DNA of 64,000 nt from Natrinema limicola JCM 13563 (GTDB taxonomy: Archaea > Halobacteriota > Halobacteria > Halobacteriales > Natrialbaceae). Both the position numbers and the translations under genes were made by a program. The stretch lies in NCBI RefSeq assembly GCF_000337475.1, contig NZ_AOIT01000055.1, positions 25,733 to 89,732 of the forward strand, written 5' to 3'. The notes beneath the pieces were generated by a model. The model worked only from the letters and a program-made list of their open reading frames with translations, was not told the DNA's origin and ran no database searches. Positions 45,463 to 54,062 of this stretch are shown here, one piece after another. Positions within the stretch are counted from its first letter, which is position 1, and every line of letters begins with the position of its first letter.

Positions 45463-46578
45463 ATGCGCGTCACCGAGGGCGGGGTCGAACTCGAGGTGCC
45501 CGGCGAACAGACCGACGGCATCGAGGAGGCGGTCTTCTACAACCCGCGACAGGAGTTGAACCGGGACCTGACGATCGCAACACTGCGGGCCTACCGCGAG
45601 CGAGAAGAGCGTGCCACGTCGTATTTAGACGCGATGACCGCAAGCGGCGTCCGCGGCGTGCGGGCAGCAGCCGACGGCTGGGACGTCACCTGCTGTGATG
45701 TCGACGAACAGGCAGTCGACCTGGCGCGGGAGAATCTTGAGCGAAACGACTGCGAGGCAAGGGTCGAACACCGCAACGTCAACGCCGTGATGCACGACGA
45801 GCCGTTCGACGTGATCGATCTCGACCCCTACGGGACGCCGATGCCTTTCGCCGACGCCGCGTTCGCCAACTGCCGGGATCTGGTCTGTGTCACTGCGACA
45901 GACACCGCGCCGCTGTGTGGGGCCCACTTCAACAGCGGCGTCCGCTCGTATTCTGCGGTGCCGCGAAACACGGATTATCACGCCGAGATGGGCGTGCGCG
46001 TGCTCATTTCTGCGCTCGCCCGCAGCGCCGCCCGCTTCGACGTGGGCGTCGAGCCGATCCTGACTCACGCGACCAGCCACTACGTCCGGACGTACCTCGA
46101 GCTCGAGCACAAGGCCACGTCGGCCGACGCGGCGATCGACGAGTTAGGCCACCTCTACCACTGTGAAGACTGTCTCTACCGCGAGGCCGATCCCGGCCTG
46201 ATCGCCGATCCGCTCGAAACGTGTCCCCACTGCGGCGGGAATCGCATGCTGATTGCCGGACCAGTCTGGCTCGGCCCCGTCCAGGACTCGGCGTTCATCG
46301 CCGCCGTCCGGGACGAAATCCCCTACACCTTCAACACTGCACCACAGGCGCGCGAACTCTGTGATACGGTCGCGGCCGAACTCGACGAGCCGACCCACTA
46401 CGACCAACACAAGCTCTGTCGGAACTGGGGGCTGCCTGCCAATGCGATGGACGACTTCCTCGCCGACCTCCGTGACGCCGGCTATGAGGCCTCGAGGGCC
46501 CACTATGGCGGCACGACGTTCAAAACGGACGCGAACGTCGGCGAGATTCGCGCGGCGACCGAAGACAGTCTCGAGTAG
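45463..46578 (+). CDS. trm1: tRNA (guanine26-N2)-dimethyltransferase Trm1
   Basis: This 371-residue SAM-dependent enzyme methylates G26 of tRNAs. Motifs: [34 protein letters not shown] (SAM loop), [16 protein letters not shown] (catalytic D-x-x-x-Y) and ATDTAPLCG. The C-terminal zinc part includes [13 protein letters not shown] and CPHCGGN. Length is normal for archaeal Trm1. It is divergent from the SWIM gene. Confidence 0.95.
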   Translation: MRVTEGGVELEVPGEQTDGIEEAVFYNPRQELNRDLTIATLRAYREREERATSYLDAMTASGVRGVRAAADGWDVTCCDVDEQAVDLARENLERNDCEARVEHRNVNAVMHDEPFDVIDLDPYGTPMPFADAAFANCRDLVCVTATDTAPLCGAHFNSGVRSYSAVPRNTDYHAEMGVRVLISALARSAARFDVGVEPILTHATSHYVRTYLELEHKATSADAAIDELGHLYHCEDCLYREADPGLIADPLETCPHCGGNRMLIAGPVWLGPVQDSAFIAAVRDEIPYTFNTAPQARELCDTVAAELDEPTHYDQHKLCRNWGLPANAMDDFLADLRDAGYEASRAHYGGTTFKTDANVGEIRAATEDSLE

Positions 46579-46701
46579 TCGGCTATCGGAGCCGATCGAA
46601 GCCAGCGGCTACAGTGTTAACGCGCTCACCAGCCCGACACTGCAGGCACACATAGGCCCTACAACAGCCGGTTATGTGCCTGTGCCGTGTGATTACATAT
46701 T

Positions 46702-48009
46702 GTGGGTGAACCCGAAACAGGGAGTGTGACCGACCACGGATGGGGGCGCGAGTTCGTGGGGCAGGCCGTTCGGCTCGCGAGAGACGAACAGGTGACGCTA
46801 CTCGCTGCCGGCGTCGCGTTCTACGGCTTTCTCTCACTTGTCCCACTCACGCTACTGGTACTTGGAATCGCGGCGTCGATCGGCGGCGAGACGCTTGCAG
46901 CGCAACTCTCGGTCGCGGCCAGCGACATCCTCACGCCGGCAGCTCGAGAGGTACTCGCCGAGACGATCATCGACGAGACTGGCCGGCAAAGTGCAACCGT
47001 CGTCGGCATCCTCGGCTTGCTGTGGGGTTCGAGTCGAGTCCTGCGCGGTCTCGATCGGGCCTTCTCTCAGGTATACGGGACAGTGGGATCGAAATCATTG
47101 CTCGATACGTTCTGGGATGCGACAATCGTCGCAATCAGTATCACGTTGGGCCTCGTTGGGGTCGGTGTACTCGAGTTCCTGATCCTGGTCGTGCCGGGGG
47201 TTGAGTTGGCGGTCGTTGGCCAGCTGTTCGTCCTTGTGGGATTGCTCGTGACGTTTCTCCCGCTGTACGTTATCTTTCCGGACGCCAGTGTTGAGATCCG
47301 TGAGGCGCTGCCGGGAACGGTCGTCGCAGCCGTCGGCTGGGTCGTGCTAAGCGGGACGTTCTCCCTCTATACCGATTTCGCCACTGGGTACACGATCTAC
47401 GGTGCGCTCGGTGCCGTTTTTCTCGTGCTCGTTTGGCTGTATGCCGGTGCGATTATCCTCGTCTTCGGGGCGGTCATCAACGCAACCATCGCCGACCGTG
47501 AAGTGGATCGGCAGCTACAAAGTCCCCGCGGACGACAGGTCTCGACAGAAGCGATGACCGACGACGCCACGGGTGCCGACGAGGGGGCGACCGAGGACCG
47601 CGCCAGCGACCGCGCGAGCGCCCGGACACACGACCGCGCGGACGATCCCGAAGTACTGCGCGAGGAAATCGAACGGCTACGCGATCGCGTCGCAACCTTC
47701 GAGGACGACGTCGAAGATCGCACCGTCAGAAAAGAGTCCCTCGAGAGCGAACTCAAGCGTTACGTCCGGAGACGCGTTCGCCGCGGCCACGCTCGCGACT
47801 GGGGGCCATATATCGTCTTGCTCTACGGGACCGCGATGTCGATCGCGGCGTTTTACTTCCTCAAGGGGCCGTGGGCGATCCTCTCGATGCTGGTCGTCTG
47901 GACCTCGACGCTCGGCGTCTACGTGCTGATGGTCCTGTTCGGATTCGGCATCTCCATGCTCGACGTGCCTGGCCGCCTGCGCGATGCGATCGGCGAGCGA
48001 CGCTCCTGA
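46702..48009 (+). CDS. YihY/BrkB family membrane protein with charged insert
   Basis: This 435-residue protein starts with a GTG at 46702, supported by a TATA-like GGTTATGT about 26 bases upstream. The BrkB domain (about residues 20-265) has six membrane segments with LLAAGVAFYGFLSLVPL, GLLWGSSRVLRGLDRAFSQVYG and GATFSLYTDFA-like elements. A highly charged, probably coiled stretch (about 285-355) follows. Two more membrane helices (about 370-415) come after it. Transport role unproven in the family. The TGA stop at 48007-48009 serves as the left target repeat of a family-2 element. Confidence 0.85.
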   Translation: MGEPETGSVTDHGWGREFVGQAVRLARDEQVTLLAAGVAFYGFLSLVPLTLLVLGIAASIGGETLAAQLSVAASDILTPAAREVLAETIIDETGRQSATVVGILGLLWGSSRVLRGLDRAFSQVYGTVGSKSLLDTFWDATIVAISITLGLVGVGVLEFLILVVPGVELAVVGQLFVLVGLLVTFLPLYVIFPDASVEIREALPGTVVAAVGWVVLSGTFSLYTDFATGYTIYGALGAVFLVLVWLYAGAIILVFGAVINATIADREVDRQLQSPRGRQVSTEAMTDDATGADEGATEDRASDRASARTHDRADDPEVLREEIERLRDRVATFEDDVEDRTVRKESLESELKRYVRRRVRRGHARDWGPYIVLLYGTAMSIAAFYFLKGPWAILSMLVVWTSTLGVYVLMVLFGFGISMLDVPGRLRDAIGERRS

Positions 48010-48117
48010 TACGACTGGCCAAACGTCAGTGAATACTCGAGCGCGTCTCGATGGCTGTCGCCGTCGGCAACAGCGTTGTGGGTGCGATCGAGGGATGAAC
48101 CGTTTTGTCCGGCAGTA
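48010..48117 (+). repeat. Family-2 palindromic element at the stop codon of a gene
   Basis: This 108-bp copy runs from TACGAC to GGCAGTA. Imperfect terminal inverted repeats (CCAAACG / CGTTTTGTCCGG) and a central GCTGTCGCC stem are visible. Left flank is TGA at 48007-48009, which is the BrkB stop codon. The right flank is CGA, one change from TGA. Confidence 0.8.
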
Positions 48118-48260
48118 CGAGTGGTCGTCGATCGGTCCCGGTCCCGGAATCACCGTCGTTCTCCCAGCTGTTTTTGACTCGTCGGTCCCTGTTCGATCGG
48201 AGCCGTTTCACGGGTCGCGAGAGCCAGCTCGGTCAGGTCGACTGACGTGTCCTGGCCTCA

Positions 48261-48343
48261 GACGGTCTGTTGTGACGATGTCCTGGTGGGCCCGCAGTGC
48301 GGGGGGTTTCGGTCCCACCGGAACTGATTGACAGGAGTCCGTC
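48261..48343. repeat. Family-1 palindromic element, left member of a tandem pair
   Basis: This 83-bp copy has ends GACGG and CCGTC and is flanked by TCA at 48258-48260 and TCA at 48344-48346. The right TCA is shared with the next copy, so the pair reads TCA-element-TCA-element-TCA. Confidence 0.78.
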
Positions 48344-48346
48344 TCA

Positions 48347-48425
48347 TACGGTCTACTGTAAGTCATTGCCGGTGCAACCGCGACCGCCCTGCGGTTGCAC
48401 CGGTACATCGTTACAGCAAACCGTC
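48347..48425. repeat. Family-1 palindromic element at the stop codon of a gene
   Basis: This 79-bp copy runs from TACGG to CCGTC with a perfect 13-bp central stem and a 9-base loop. It is flanked by TCA at 48344-48346 and TCA at 48426-48428. The right TCA is the reverse complement of the TGA stop codon of the leftward gene at 48426. Confidence 0.85.
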
Positions 48426-48731
48426 TCAGTCATTGACTGCGTCTCGTTCAGTTCTGCTTCCATCGTCGGATGCATTCGAGAGCGGAAGTGATCCCTCGAG
48501 CCGAATGGCGTCCGCGGTACGCTCTCGAACGATCGTCCGTTCGAGCGTCACGGTCATCTCGACAGCCCCCTCCCAGCCGAGCGACGATGTGATCGATTCG
48601 ACGGCCGACAGATCCGGCCTGACATGGGCGATGTCGCCTTCGACTGCAGTGATGACGCCGACCGCCTCGCCGTTACCGTTCTCGACGGCCTTACCGACGT
48701 CGTCGTCGGAAAAAGTGGCGCACATGTCCAT
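48426..48731 (-). CDS. Small protein with PRC-barrel-like start
   Basis: This 101-residue protein begins MDMCATFSDDDVGKAVENGNGEAVGVITAVEGDIAHVRPD, which resembles haloarchaeal proteins with a PRC-barrel-type beta domain. The later part is less ordered. A second ATG at 48725 gives the common MCATF start. Function unknown. Its TGA stop coincides with the target repeat of the adjoining element. Confidence 0.65.
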   Translation of the reverse strand: MDMCATFSDDDVGKAVENGNGEAVGVITAVEGDIAHVRPDLSAVESITSSLGWEGAVEMTVTLERTIVRERTADAIRLEGSLPLSNASDDGSRTERDAVND

Positions 48732-49020
48732 CGGTACTGCGACCTGAGACAAGCACGTGGTGCCTGCAACAGCCGGCGACACGTCTCTCTGTCGATCGGA
48801 ACACAGAGCAATGCACCGAGGCCGTCGAACGCCGCGGCGAACCGCTCGCCGTCGAGAGCAGCACCGTTTCTCGAGAGCGTCGTCCACCGCTTCCCGGCCG
48901 TCGGCGACGGGCACCTTGTCGTCTCGGATCGCCTCGAGCCTCTCGCGGGCGTCGCTGCGGTCGCGCTCGTCGATGGCGTCCCACCGTGGGGCGTGCCCGT
49001 CGCTATGGCCGGGTCAAAAG
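48732..49020 (-). other. Coding-like remnant between dcd and a small gene
   Basis: On the minus strand a stretch with haloarchaeal composition reads WDAIDERDRSDARERLEAI and VPVADGREAVDDALEKR. Then sense seems to continue in the next frame (ALDGERFAAAFDGLGALL). There is no start codon, and a stop precedes it. It may be a decayed gene; I cannot name it. Confidence 0.35.
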
Positions 49021-49054
49021 TGAACGTCCTGTCGGCGTGTTCAGCCGTCGCCGT

Positions 49055-49657
49055 TCACCGATCGCGCTCGAGCTGATCGCCGCCGAACTCGTCATCGCTC
49101 TGGATTCGGGAGGCCTGCGGGCCGTCCTGATCCTGATACTTCGAGCCACGCTCGCTGCCGTAGGGGCGTTCGGCTTCCGTCGTGAGTTCGGTAAAGGTGA
49201 GCTGGGAGATGCGCATCCCCGGCGTGAGCGCGACCGGTGCCGTTCCGAGATTCGAGAGTTCGAGGGTGATTTGGCCGCGATAGCCGGGATCACAGAGGCC
49301 GGCGGTCGCGTGGACGACAACGGCGAGCCGGCCCAACGAGGAGCGACCCTCGACATGGGCGATCAGGTCCGGCGGGATCTCGACGCGCTCGTGGGTCGTC
49401 CCCAGCACGAAGTCGCCGGGATGGAGAATGAAGTCGTCACCGTCCTCGACGATCGTTTCCGTGACGTATTCGTCGACTTCCTGTTCGGAGTTGGGGTGGA
49501 TACAGGGGATGTTCGTCCGTTGGAACTCGAGGAATTCTCGTCCCAGCCGAAGGTCGACGCTCGCAGGTTGGATCTGCAATTCTGGGTCGTCGAGAGGCTC
49601 GACGACGAGGTCGCCGGCCTCGAGACGCGCTAAGATGTCCGCATCGGAGAGGATCAT
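49055..49657 (-). CDS. dcd: dCTP deaminase
   Basis: This 200-residue trimeric enzyme converts dCTP to dUTP, or to dUMP in bifunctional archaeal forms. Motifs: [22 protein letters not shown] at the start, [47 protein letters not shown] holding the catalytic and nucleotide residues, and the C-terminal acidic tail. The start at 49657 is the family start, with AATTTAGG 26 bases upstream. Longer open frame discarded. Confidence 0.95.
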   Translation of the reverse strand: MILSDADILARLEAGDLVVEPLDDPELQIQPASVDLRLGREFLEFQRTNIPCIHPNSEQEVDEYVTETIVEDGDDFILHPGDFVLGTTHERVEIPPDLIAHVEGRSSLGRLAVVVHATAGLCDPGYRGQITLELSNLGTAPVALTPGMRISQLTFTELTTEAERPYGSERGSKYQDQDGPQASRIQSDDEFGGDQLERDR

Positions 49658-49759
49658 ACCGAGTAGGAGCGAGTACGGGGCCCTAAATTCCTCGGTCCGC
49701 GCTCGAGCGGCCAGCGAGCCGCCACGCATCACCATGTGTGGTGATAGCTAACTCTTATT

Positions 49760-49790
49760 GCCTATATGGAATTATAGGCTGAACGGCCTA
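49760..49790. promoter_or_regulatory. Overlapping palindromes between divergent promoters
   Basis: GCCTATA-6-TATAGGC at 49760-49779 overlaps TAGGC-6-GCCTA at 49775-49790, giving three alternating half-sites of GCCTA. They lie just upstream of the TATA element of the rightward gene (AATAAATTATA, 49790-49800). An operator for a dimeric regulator is likely; which one is unknown. Confidence 0.5.
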
Positions 49791-49824
49791 ATAAATTATA
49801 ATGATACATGATGAACGGCGGTGC

Positions 49825-50640
49825 ATGGATGGGGAACGGGATCGCTTCAACGGCGATACGAAAGTCTTGCATCAACGTGCGGTTCGGGTTCCACTTCCCG
49901 ACACCACGGCCGAGCGAGCCTTCCACGAGAACATGATGACCGTGGCGGACGCTCGAGAGCGGAAGGCGGAGTTACTCGCCGATCCCGAGATTCCACTGTT
50001 GGCTGCCTACGAGGCGGAACTCGAGCGCATTGCCGAGAGTTTCGAGCGGCGGCTCAGGCGGATTGCAGGCGATGACTACGAGGAGGTCGCGATGGCATAT
50101 GCTCGTGGCGATCGCGACGACCGAATCGGAGCACTGGTAGCCTACTACTTCGAGGGACTGTGGCGGATTCAACAACGAACCACGATTACGGAGATGATGT
50201 TTTCACCAGTTATCCTCCGGTATCCGGAGAGCTTTACGATGAATATCCGCTTTACCGATGGATACACGACGACGAAGTCGATCTGCTACGAGTCCCCAGA
50301 ACACTCCACCGAGGACCTGGCCGACGAATACGCCGAGGCGTACTACGAGGACAGTTGTTACTCACAGCAGCAGGCGGCAACGTATCTCAAAGAGACCGCA
50401 CAGATCATCCGCGAGGAGTTTCCCAACCCGGACGACACCTCCTTCGAGGAACGCAAATACGGCGGCATCGTCTCGGCCGGCGGCCGGCGCGGCTCGGTTT
50501 TCTCCGCGATGCTCGAGCCGCTCGAGCCGGACCCGGACCGGTTTTCGGAACCAGTCGACAAGCCAACCCTCGTCGAAGCGGGTCCGGAGGCGAAACGGAC
50601 GGAACGAGAGCTTCTCCGCAACGAAGCCATCGTCCTGTGA
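49825..50640 (+). CDS. Hypothetical protein
   Basis: This 271-residue acidic protein, mostly helical, has a C-terminal half with mixed strands (FTMNIRFTDGYTTTKSICYESPE). I recognise no family. An ATG at 49801 is also open, but it falls right after the TATA element. The ATG at 49825 sits about 29 bases after that element's centre, which fits leaderless start, so I prefer it. Tandem palindromes upstream suggest regulation. No membrane segment, no Cys clusters. Confidence 0.7.
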   Translation: MDGERDRFNGDTKVLHQRAVRVPLPDTTAERAFHENMMTVADARERKAELLADPEIPLLAAYEAELERIAESFERRLRRIAGDDYEEVAMAYARGDRDDRIGALVAYYFEGLWRIQQRTTITEMMFSPVILRYPESFTMNIRFTDGYTTTKSICYESPEHSTEDLADEYAEAYYEDSCYSQQQAATYLKETAQIIREEFPNPDDTSFEERKYGGIVSAGGRRGSVFSAMLEPLEPDPDRFSEPVDKPTLVEAGPEAKRTERELLRNEAIVL

Positions 50641-51142
50641 GCGAGCGGCAAAGCCGCCTGCAGAGTGGCGACGGGCGACGACTCGTTCTGGACTCGCTCG
50701 AGCCGTTACCGCCCGAACCACACGAGCGCACCGACTGACAGCAATCCGAGGAACGCACCGGCGGCAAGTGTCGGAAACGCCGCGGCGTAGCCGCCACGGT
50801 CGAGTGCCAGTCCGAAGACGATCGGTGAGACGACCGTCGTCGAAAAGCCAGCCAGCGACTGGACTGACAGCGCGGTGCCGACGTGTTCGTCGGCGACGAC
50901 CTCGGTGACGAGCGTCGACGTGGGCGCGCTATCGAGCGCGAGGACGACGCCGTAGACGAGCGTGACAGTGACAAGTGCGGCCAGTGGGAGCCCGCCAAGG
51001 AGTCCGAACGTCGCGCTCAAAATGGTACTGGCACCGAGGCCGGCAGCAATCGTCTGCGGCCGACCGATGCGGTCGCTAAGCCAGCCACCGGTGGCGTTGC
51101 CGACGCCGCTCATAGCATTGACCTCCTCCCGCGCCTAAAGTC

Positions 51143-51396
51143 CTGTCTCTTACCCACAAATGGAGCCGCTGTAGTGAGAGAACGGATCAATGAATACGAC
51201 CACAACTCCCGGTATTCACGGGCCTGACCAGCCGTAAGGATCGATTTCGACGATATCGCACATCCGCATTCGTCCATTCTCTCCGCTGAGATTGCCACCC
51301 GAATCGATCCTCACCTCGAGTTTCCGGTCGCAAATCGAAGCTGCGAGCGTCTAAAACGCTTGTTTGGAACACCGCGAACATCTGGGTAAGAGACAG
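51143..51396. mobile_element. 254-bp non-coding MITE with Tn5-like ends
   Basis: Perfect 14-bp terminal inverted repeats (CTGTCTCTTACCCA) bound an AT-richer interior without a gene. Flanks GCCTAAAGTC (51133-51142) and GCCTGAAGAC (51397-51406) agree at eight of ten positions, a likely target duplication. End sequence and duplication size resemble IS4-family elements of the IS50 group. A non-autonomous derivative moved by a related transposase is the best reading. Confidence 0.8.
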
Positions 51397-51552
51397 GCCT
51401 GAAGACGCGGGTATGCGCTTACACTATGTATCATCGCGCCGACGACCAGCCCCGGCACGACCGCCGAGTCGGTCGCCACAAACGCTGGTGTCATCACAAG
51501 AAAAGCCAGCAACCAGTTGCGGACGCCGAACAGCTCCCAGTTGTGCCACGAG

Positions 51553-51906
51553 TGAAGTACCGCGGGGGCAAGCCCCGCGGCTTCACCGTTTTGACCGCAC
51601 GTCCCGAAACGGGCCGTGCGGTCGCAGGCGAGTTTAATTCCCCTCGGACTTCCCGTGACGAGTCGTCTGGAATTAATACCCGAACGCTCGGTGCGTCCGT
51701 GAGGGTCGGCCGCTCCACCACGGCCCGGCAACTCCCGTCTCATCACGCCAAAGACGCGGGTTTTGAGAGGAGTCGCATTCCTCGCAACTGCCGGCAGTTG
51801 CTTCGGATTAAGGTCTTTAATCCACGTCGCAACTGTACTCTCCAATACGGTGGTACCCATCATATAGCTTACTCGATTCACCTTCGGGGTCAAGCCCCGA
51901 GGCACT
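51553..51906 (-). mobile_element. IS200/IS605-like remnant or palindrome-associated element
   Basis: A subterminal hairpin lies near each end: 51560-51580 (CCGCGGGG stem, GCAAG loop) and 51882-51902 (CTTCGGGG stem, TCAAG loop). Matching hairpins at both ends without inverted terminal repeats are the hallmark of IS200/IS605 elements. No transposase domain is readable inside. The interior translates to low-complexity sequence only. It lies within the MFS gene. Exact ends are uncertain by several bases. Confidence 0.65.
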
Positions 51907-52369
51907 CTCGCTGTATCTCTGTAGACGCCAGCGACGAAGAGTCCGGAGAGAAATCGCAAGACAGTGCCGACGAGAACGCCGTCGGCAACCGCGGCGAACG
52001 CGAGACTCGGGAGCGCCGTCCCAGTTGCACCGACGGCGATCACCCACCGCGGCGAGTAGTGATCTGCGAGCCAGCCTGCGGGAACGATCGCGACGAGATA
52101 GCCCGCCTGAAGTGCGCCGAACACGACCCCCGCTTCGGTCCCCGAGAGGCCCCACTCCTCGACGATCAGGGGCAGCACCGCCGAATAGTTGAACCAGACA
52201 AGTACCGAAAAGAACAGCGCGACCGATGTCACGACGAGAACCCGACGACGCTCCTGCATGACAGACCGTGTGATTCTCATGCACATCAATGCTATCGCCA
52301 TCTGGACCGGTTGCCGGTTCCGCAGTCGCGATAGGTACAAGTAAAGGGATTCCCGTCCTCGAGTCGGCT

Positions 52370-52708
52370 ATGAAACAGGCCATCGTCGCTCGAACCGACA
52401 TCGGCATGGGACAGGGGAAACTCGCCGCACAGGTCGCCCACGCGTCGCTGTCGGCCTACGAGAAGGCAGACAGCCAGCTGCAATCACAGTGGAAACAGGG
52501 CGGGCAAAAAAAGGTCGTCCTCAAAGGCGAGAGCGAACGACAACTACACGAACTCTCTGAGATCGCCGACAGTAACGGCATCCCCAACGCGCTCATCCGC
52601 GACGCCGGCCACACCCAACTCGAGCCCGGCACCGTCACCGCGCTCGCTGTCGGCCCGGCAGCCGACGATCGCGTCGACAGCGTGACCGGCGACCTCTCGT
52701 TGTTCTAA
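52370..52708 (+). CDS. pth2: Peptidyl-tRNA hydrolase Pth2
   Basis: This 112-residue enzyme recycles tRNA from dropped-off peptidyl-tRNA. The conserved archaeal/eukaryal Pth2 parts are [81 protein letters not shown] and the final [13 protein letters not shown]. The start at 52370 is the usual one. Divergent from the MFS pseudogene. Confidence 0.96.
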   Translation: MKQAIVARTDIGMGQGKLAAQVAHASLSAYEKADSQLQSQWKQGGQKKVVLKGESERQLHELSEIADSNGIPNALIRDAGHTQLEPGTVTALAVGPAADDRVDSVTGDLSLF

Positions 52709-52759
52709 CCGTCACAGCGCAGTCTACGACTCGAGCCAGCCTCGAGCGCCAGTGAATCA

Positions 52760-52838
52760 TACGGGCTGCTGTAACTGTTTCCCGGCGCAACCGTAACACG
52801 GTCGCGGGTGCGCCGGAACTGACTGACAGCGGTCCGTA
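52760..52838. repeat. Family-1 palindromic element at the stop codon of a gene
   Basis: This 79-bp copy runs from TACGGG to CCGTA and is flanked by TCA at 52757-52759 and TCA at 52839-52841. The right TCA is the complement of the TGA stop of the DMT transporter gene. The central stem CCGGCGC/GCGCCGG carries paired changes relative to the copy at 31246, so base-pairing is kept. Confidence 0.87.
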
Positions 52839-53825
52839 TCAGTCCGAGCGGTAGCCCCGCGGTTCCTCCCTGACGACCGACTCGCCGTCGGCAGACGAGG
52901 ACGGCACGTCGGAGCCGACGTCCGGGAGCAGCGAGCCGATCTCGATCGACTTGCTGCCGAGCACGGCGAAGCCGGCGAAGATCGTCAGGAAGCCGGCGAT
53001 CGCGATCGCATCGATCGTCTCACCGAGCAGTGCCCAGCCGCCGAGCGCCGAGACGACGGGCACGACGTAGAAGATCAGGTTCGCGCGGATCGCGCCGGCC
53101 GAATCGATGAGCCCGAAGTAGGCGACGTAGGCGATGGCACCAGCGAAGACACTCACGTAGCCAAGCGCCAGCAGCGCCTCGGTCGTCCACGTGATCGCAG
53201 CCGCCGACTCGCCGCTCGCCCAGGCTAACAGGTGGCTCAGCGCCGCGGCGAAGGGCAGCCCCCAAGCGACGCGGACCGGACTCGAGAGGTCGCTGTCGGC
53301 CCGGCGGATCAACACGGCACCCAGTGCGGCGCTGATCGCGGCGACGAAGAGGATGCCCTTCCCGACGGCCCCCGCCAGCAGATTTGCGGGATCCGGGCTG
53401 ACCACGAGCCCGACGCCGACGAGGCCGAGTCCCATCCCGGCCGCGCCGCGCCGAGAGAGGCGTTCATCGGAGAGCAACGCCGCGGCGAACACCGGCGTCA
53501 TGATCGGGTTGAGACTGTAGATGATCGAGGAGACAGCACTCGAGACGTACTGCTGGCCGACGAACAGCAAGGCGTTCGTCACCCCGATCGCGAGGACGCC
53601 GGTCGCGAGAATGCTGGCGACGTCGCCGCGACTCTGCGGGAGCAGCGTCGACCGCGAACCGGTCAGTCCGACGTACGCCAGCATGACTACCGCCGCAATA
53701 TCGTAGCGCAGCGCCACGAACAGCAGCGGCGGGAAGTACGAAAGCCCGGCCTTCGCGGCGACGAAGGTCCCGCCGAAGAGTAGACTCGAGAGCGCGAAGA
53801 AGACGGCACTGCGACGGGACATCAT
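52839..53825 (-). CDS. DMT superfamily transporter (two EamA domains)
   Basis: This 328-residue protein has ten membrane segments in two five-helix EamA repeats. The first includes LLFGGTFVAAKAGLSYFPPLLFVALRYDIAA and YSLNPIMTPVFAAALLSDERLSRRG; the second includes YVAYFGLIDSAGAIRANLIFYVVPVVSALGGWALLGETID. It is a metabolite or drug exporter by family; the substrate is unknown. Translation is probably coupled to a 24-residue leader frame. The stop codon is a duplicated target site of a family-1 element. Confidence 0.88.
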   Translation of the reverse strand: MMSRRSAVFFALSSLLFGGTFVAAKAGLSYFPPLLFVALRYDIAAVVMLAYVGLTGSRSTLLPQSRGDVASILATGVLAIGVTNALLFVGQQYVSSAVSSIIYSLNPIMTPVFAAALLSDERLSRRGAAGMGLGLVGVGLVVSPDPANLLAGAVGKGILFVAAISAALGAVLIRRADSDLSSPVRVAWGLPFAAALSHLLAWASGESAAAITWTTEALLALGYVSVFAGAIAYVAYFGLIDSAGAIRANLIFYVVPVVSALGGWALLGETIDAIAIAGFLTIFAGFAVLGSKSIEIGSLLPDVGSDVPSSSADGESVVREEPRGYRSD

Positions 53826-53896
53826 TCTCCCGTCACCGCCGTGGAGACCAGCTGCGCCGACTCGAGGGCGGCCGGCGCGTGAATCGCGAAGATCAT
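53822..53896 (-). CDS. 24-residue leader peptide frame upstream of the DMT gene
   Basis: ATG at 53896 opens a 24-codon frame ending in TGA at 53824-53822. That stop overlaps the two tandem ATG codons of the transporter. A clear TATA element (AACTATAAAC around 53925) lies about 29 bases upstream, so this frame would be the first translated on a leaderless mRNA. It may couple or regulate translation, or be just a short upstream frame. Peptide sequence shows no attenuation pattern I can recognise. Confidence 0.45.
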   Translation of the reverse strand: MIFAIHAPAALESAQLVSTAVTGE

Positions 53897-54062
53897 CGTA
53901 CTACACCGTATGAGCTGTAGGTTTATAGTTTCGTTCAGAAAATATTTCACGACAAGAAAGGGTGGCGAGCCGGGAAAGCGGCCGGGACCCTGCTATCGCT
54001 GCACCCTCTGAAAACCTTGCACGGTGCGAAACCAATTTGCCGTGGCGGCGACGAGAACCCGT

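Larger units (their letters stand above)
50706..52259 (-). pseudogene. MFS transporter gene broken by two insertions
   Basis: The N-terminal half (52259 down to about 51910) reads as an intact MFS start: VLVVTSVALFFSVLVWFNYS and AGWLADHYSPRWVIAVGA. It is then interrupted by an IS200/IS605-like remnant (about 51553-51906). A middle piece (WELFGVRNWLLAFLVMTPAFV) follows, then a 254-bp element (51143-51396). The C-terminal half (GNATGGWLSDRIGRPQTIAAG to 50706) is next. The piece around the linker of the two halves is missing. No full-length protein can be made. Confidence 0.87.

Noticed and set aside
48624-49076. 150-codon open frame on the plus strand
   Set aside because: It runs antisense to the small gene at 48426 and the decayed segment. 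Residue use is not that of haloarchaeal proteins, and the start is arbitrary.
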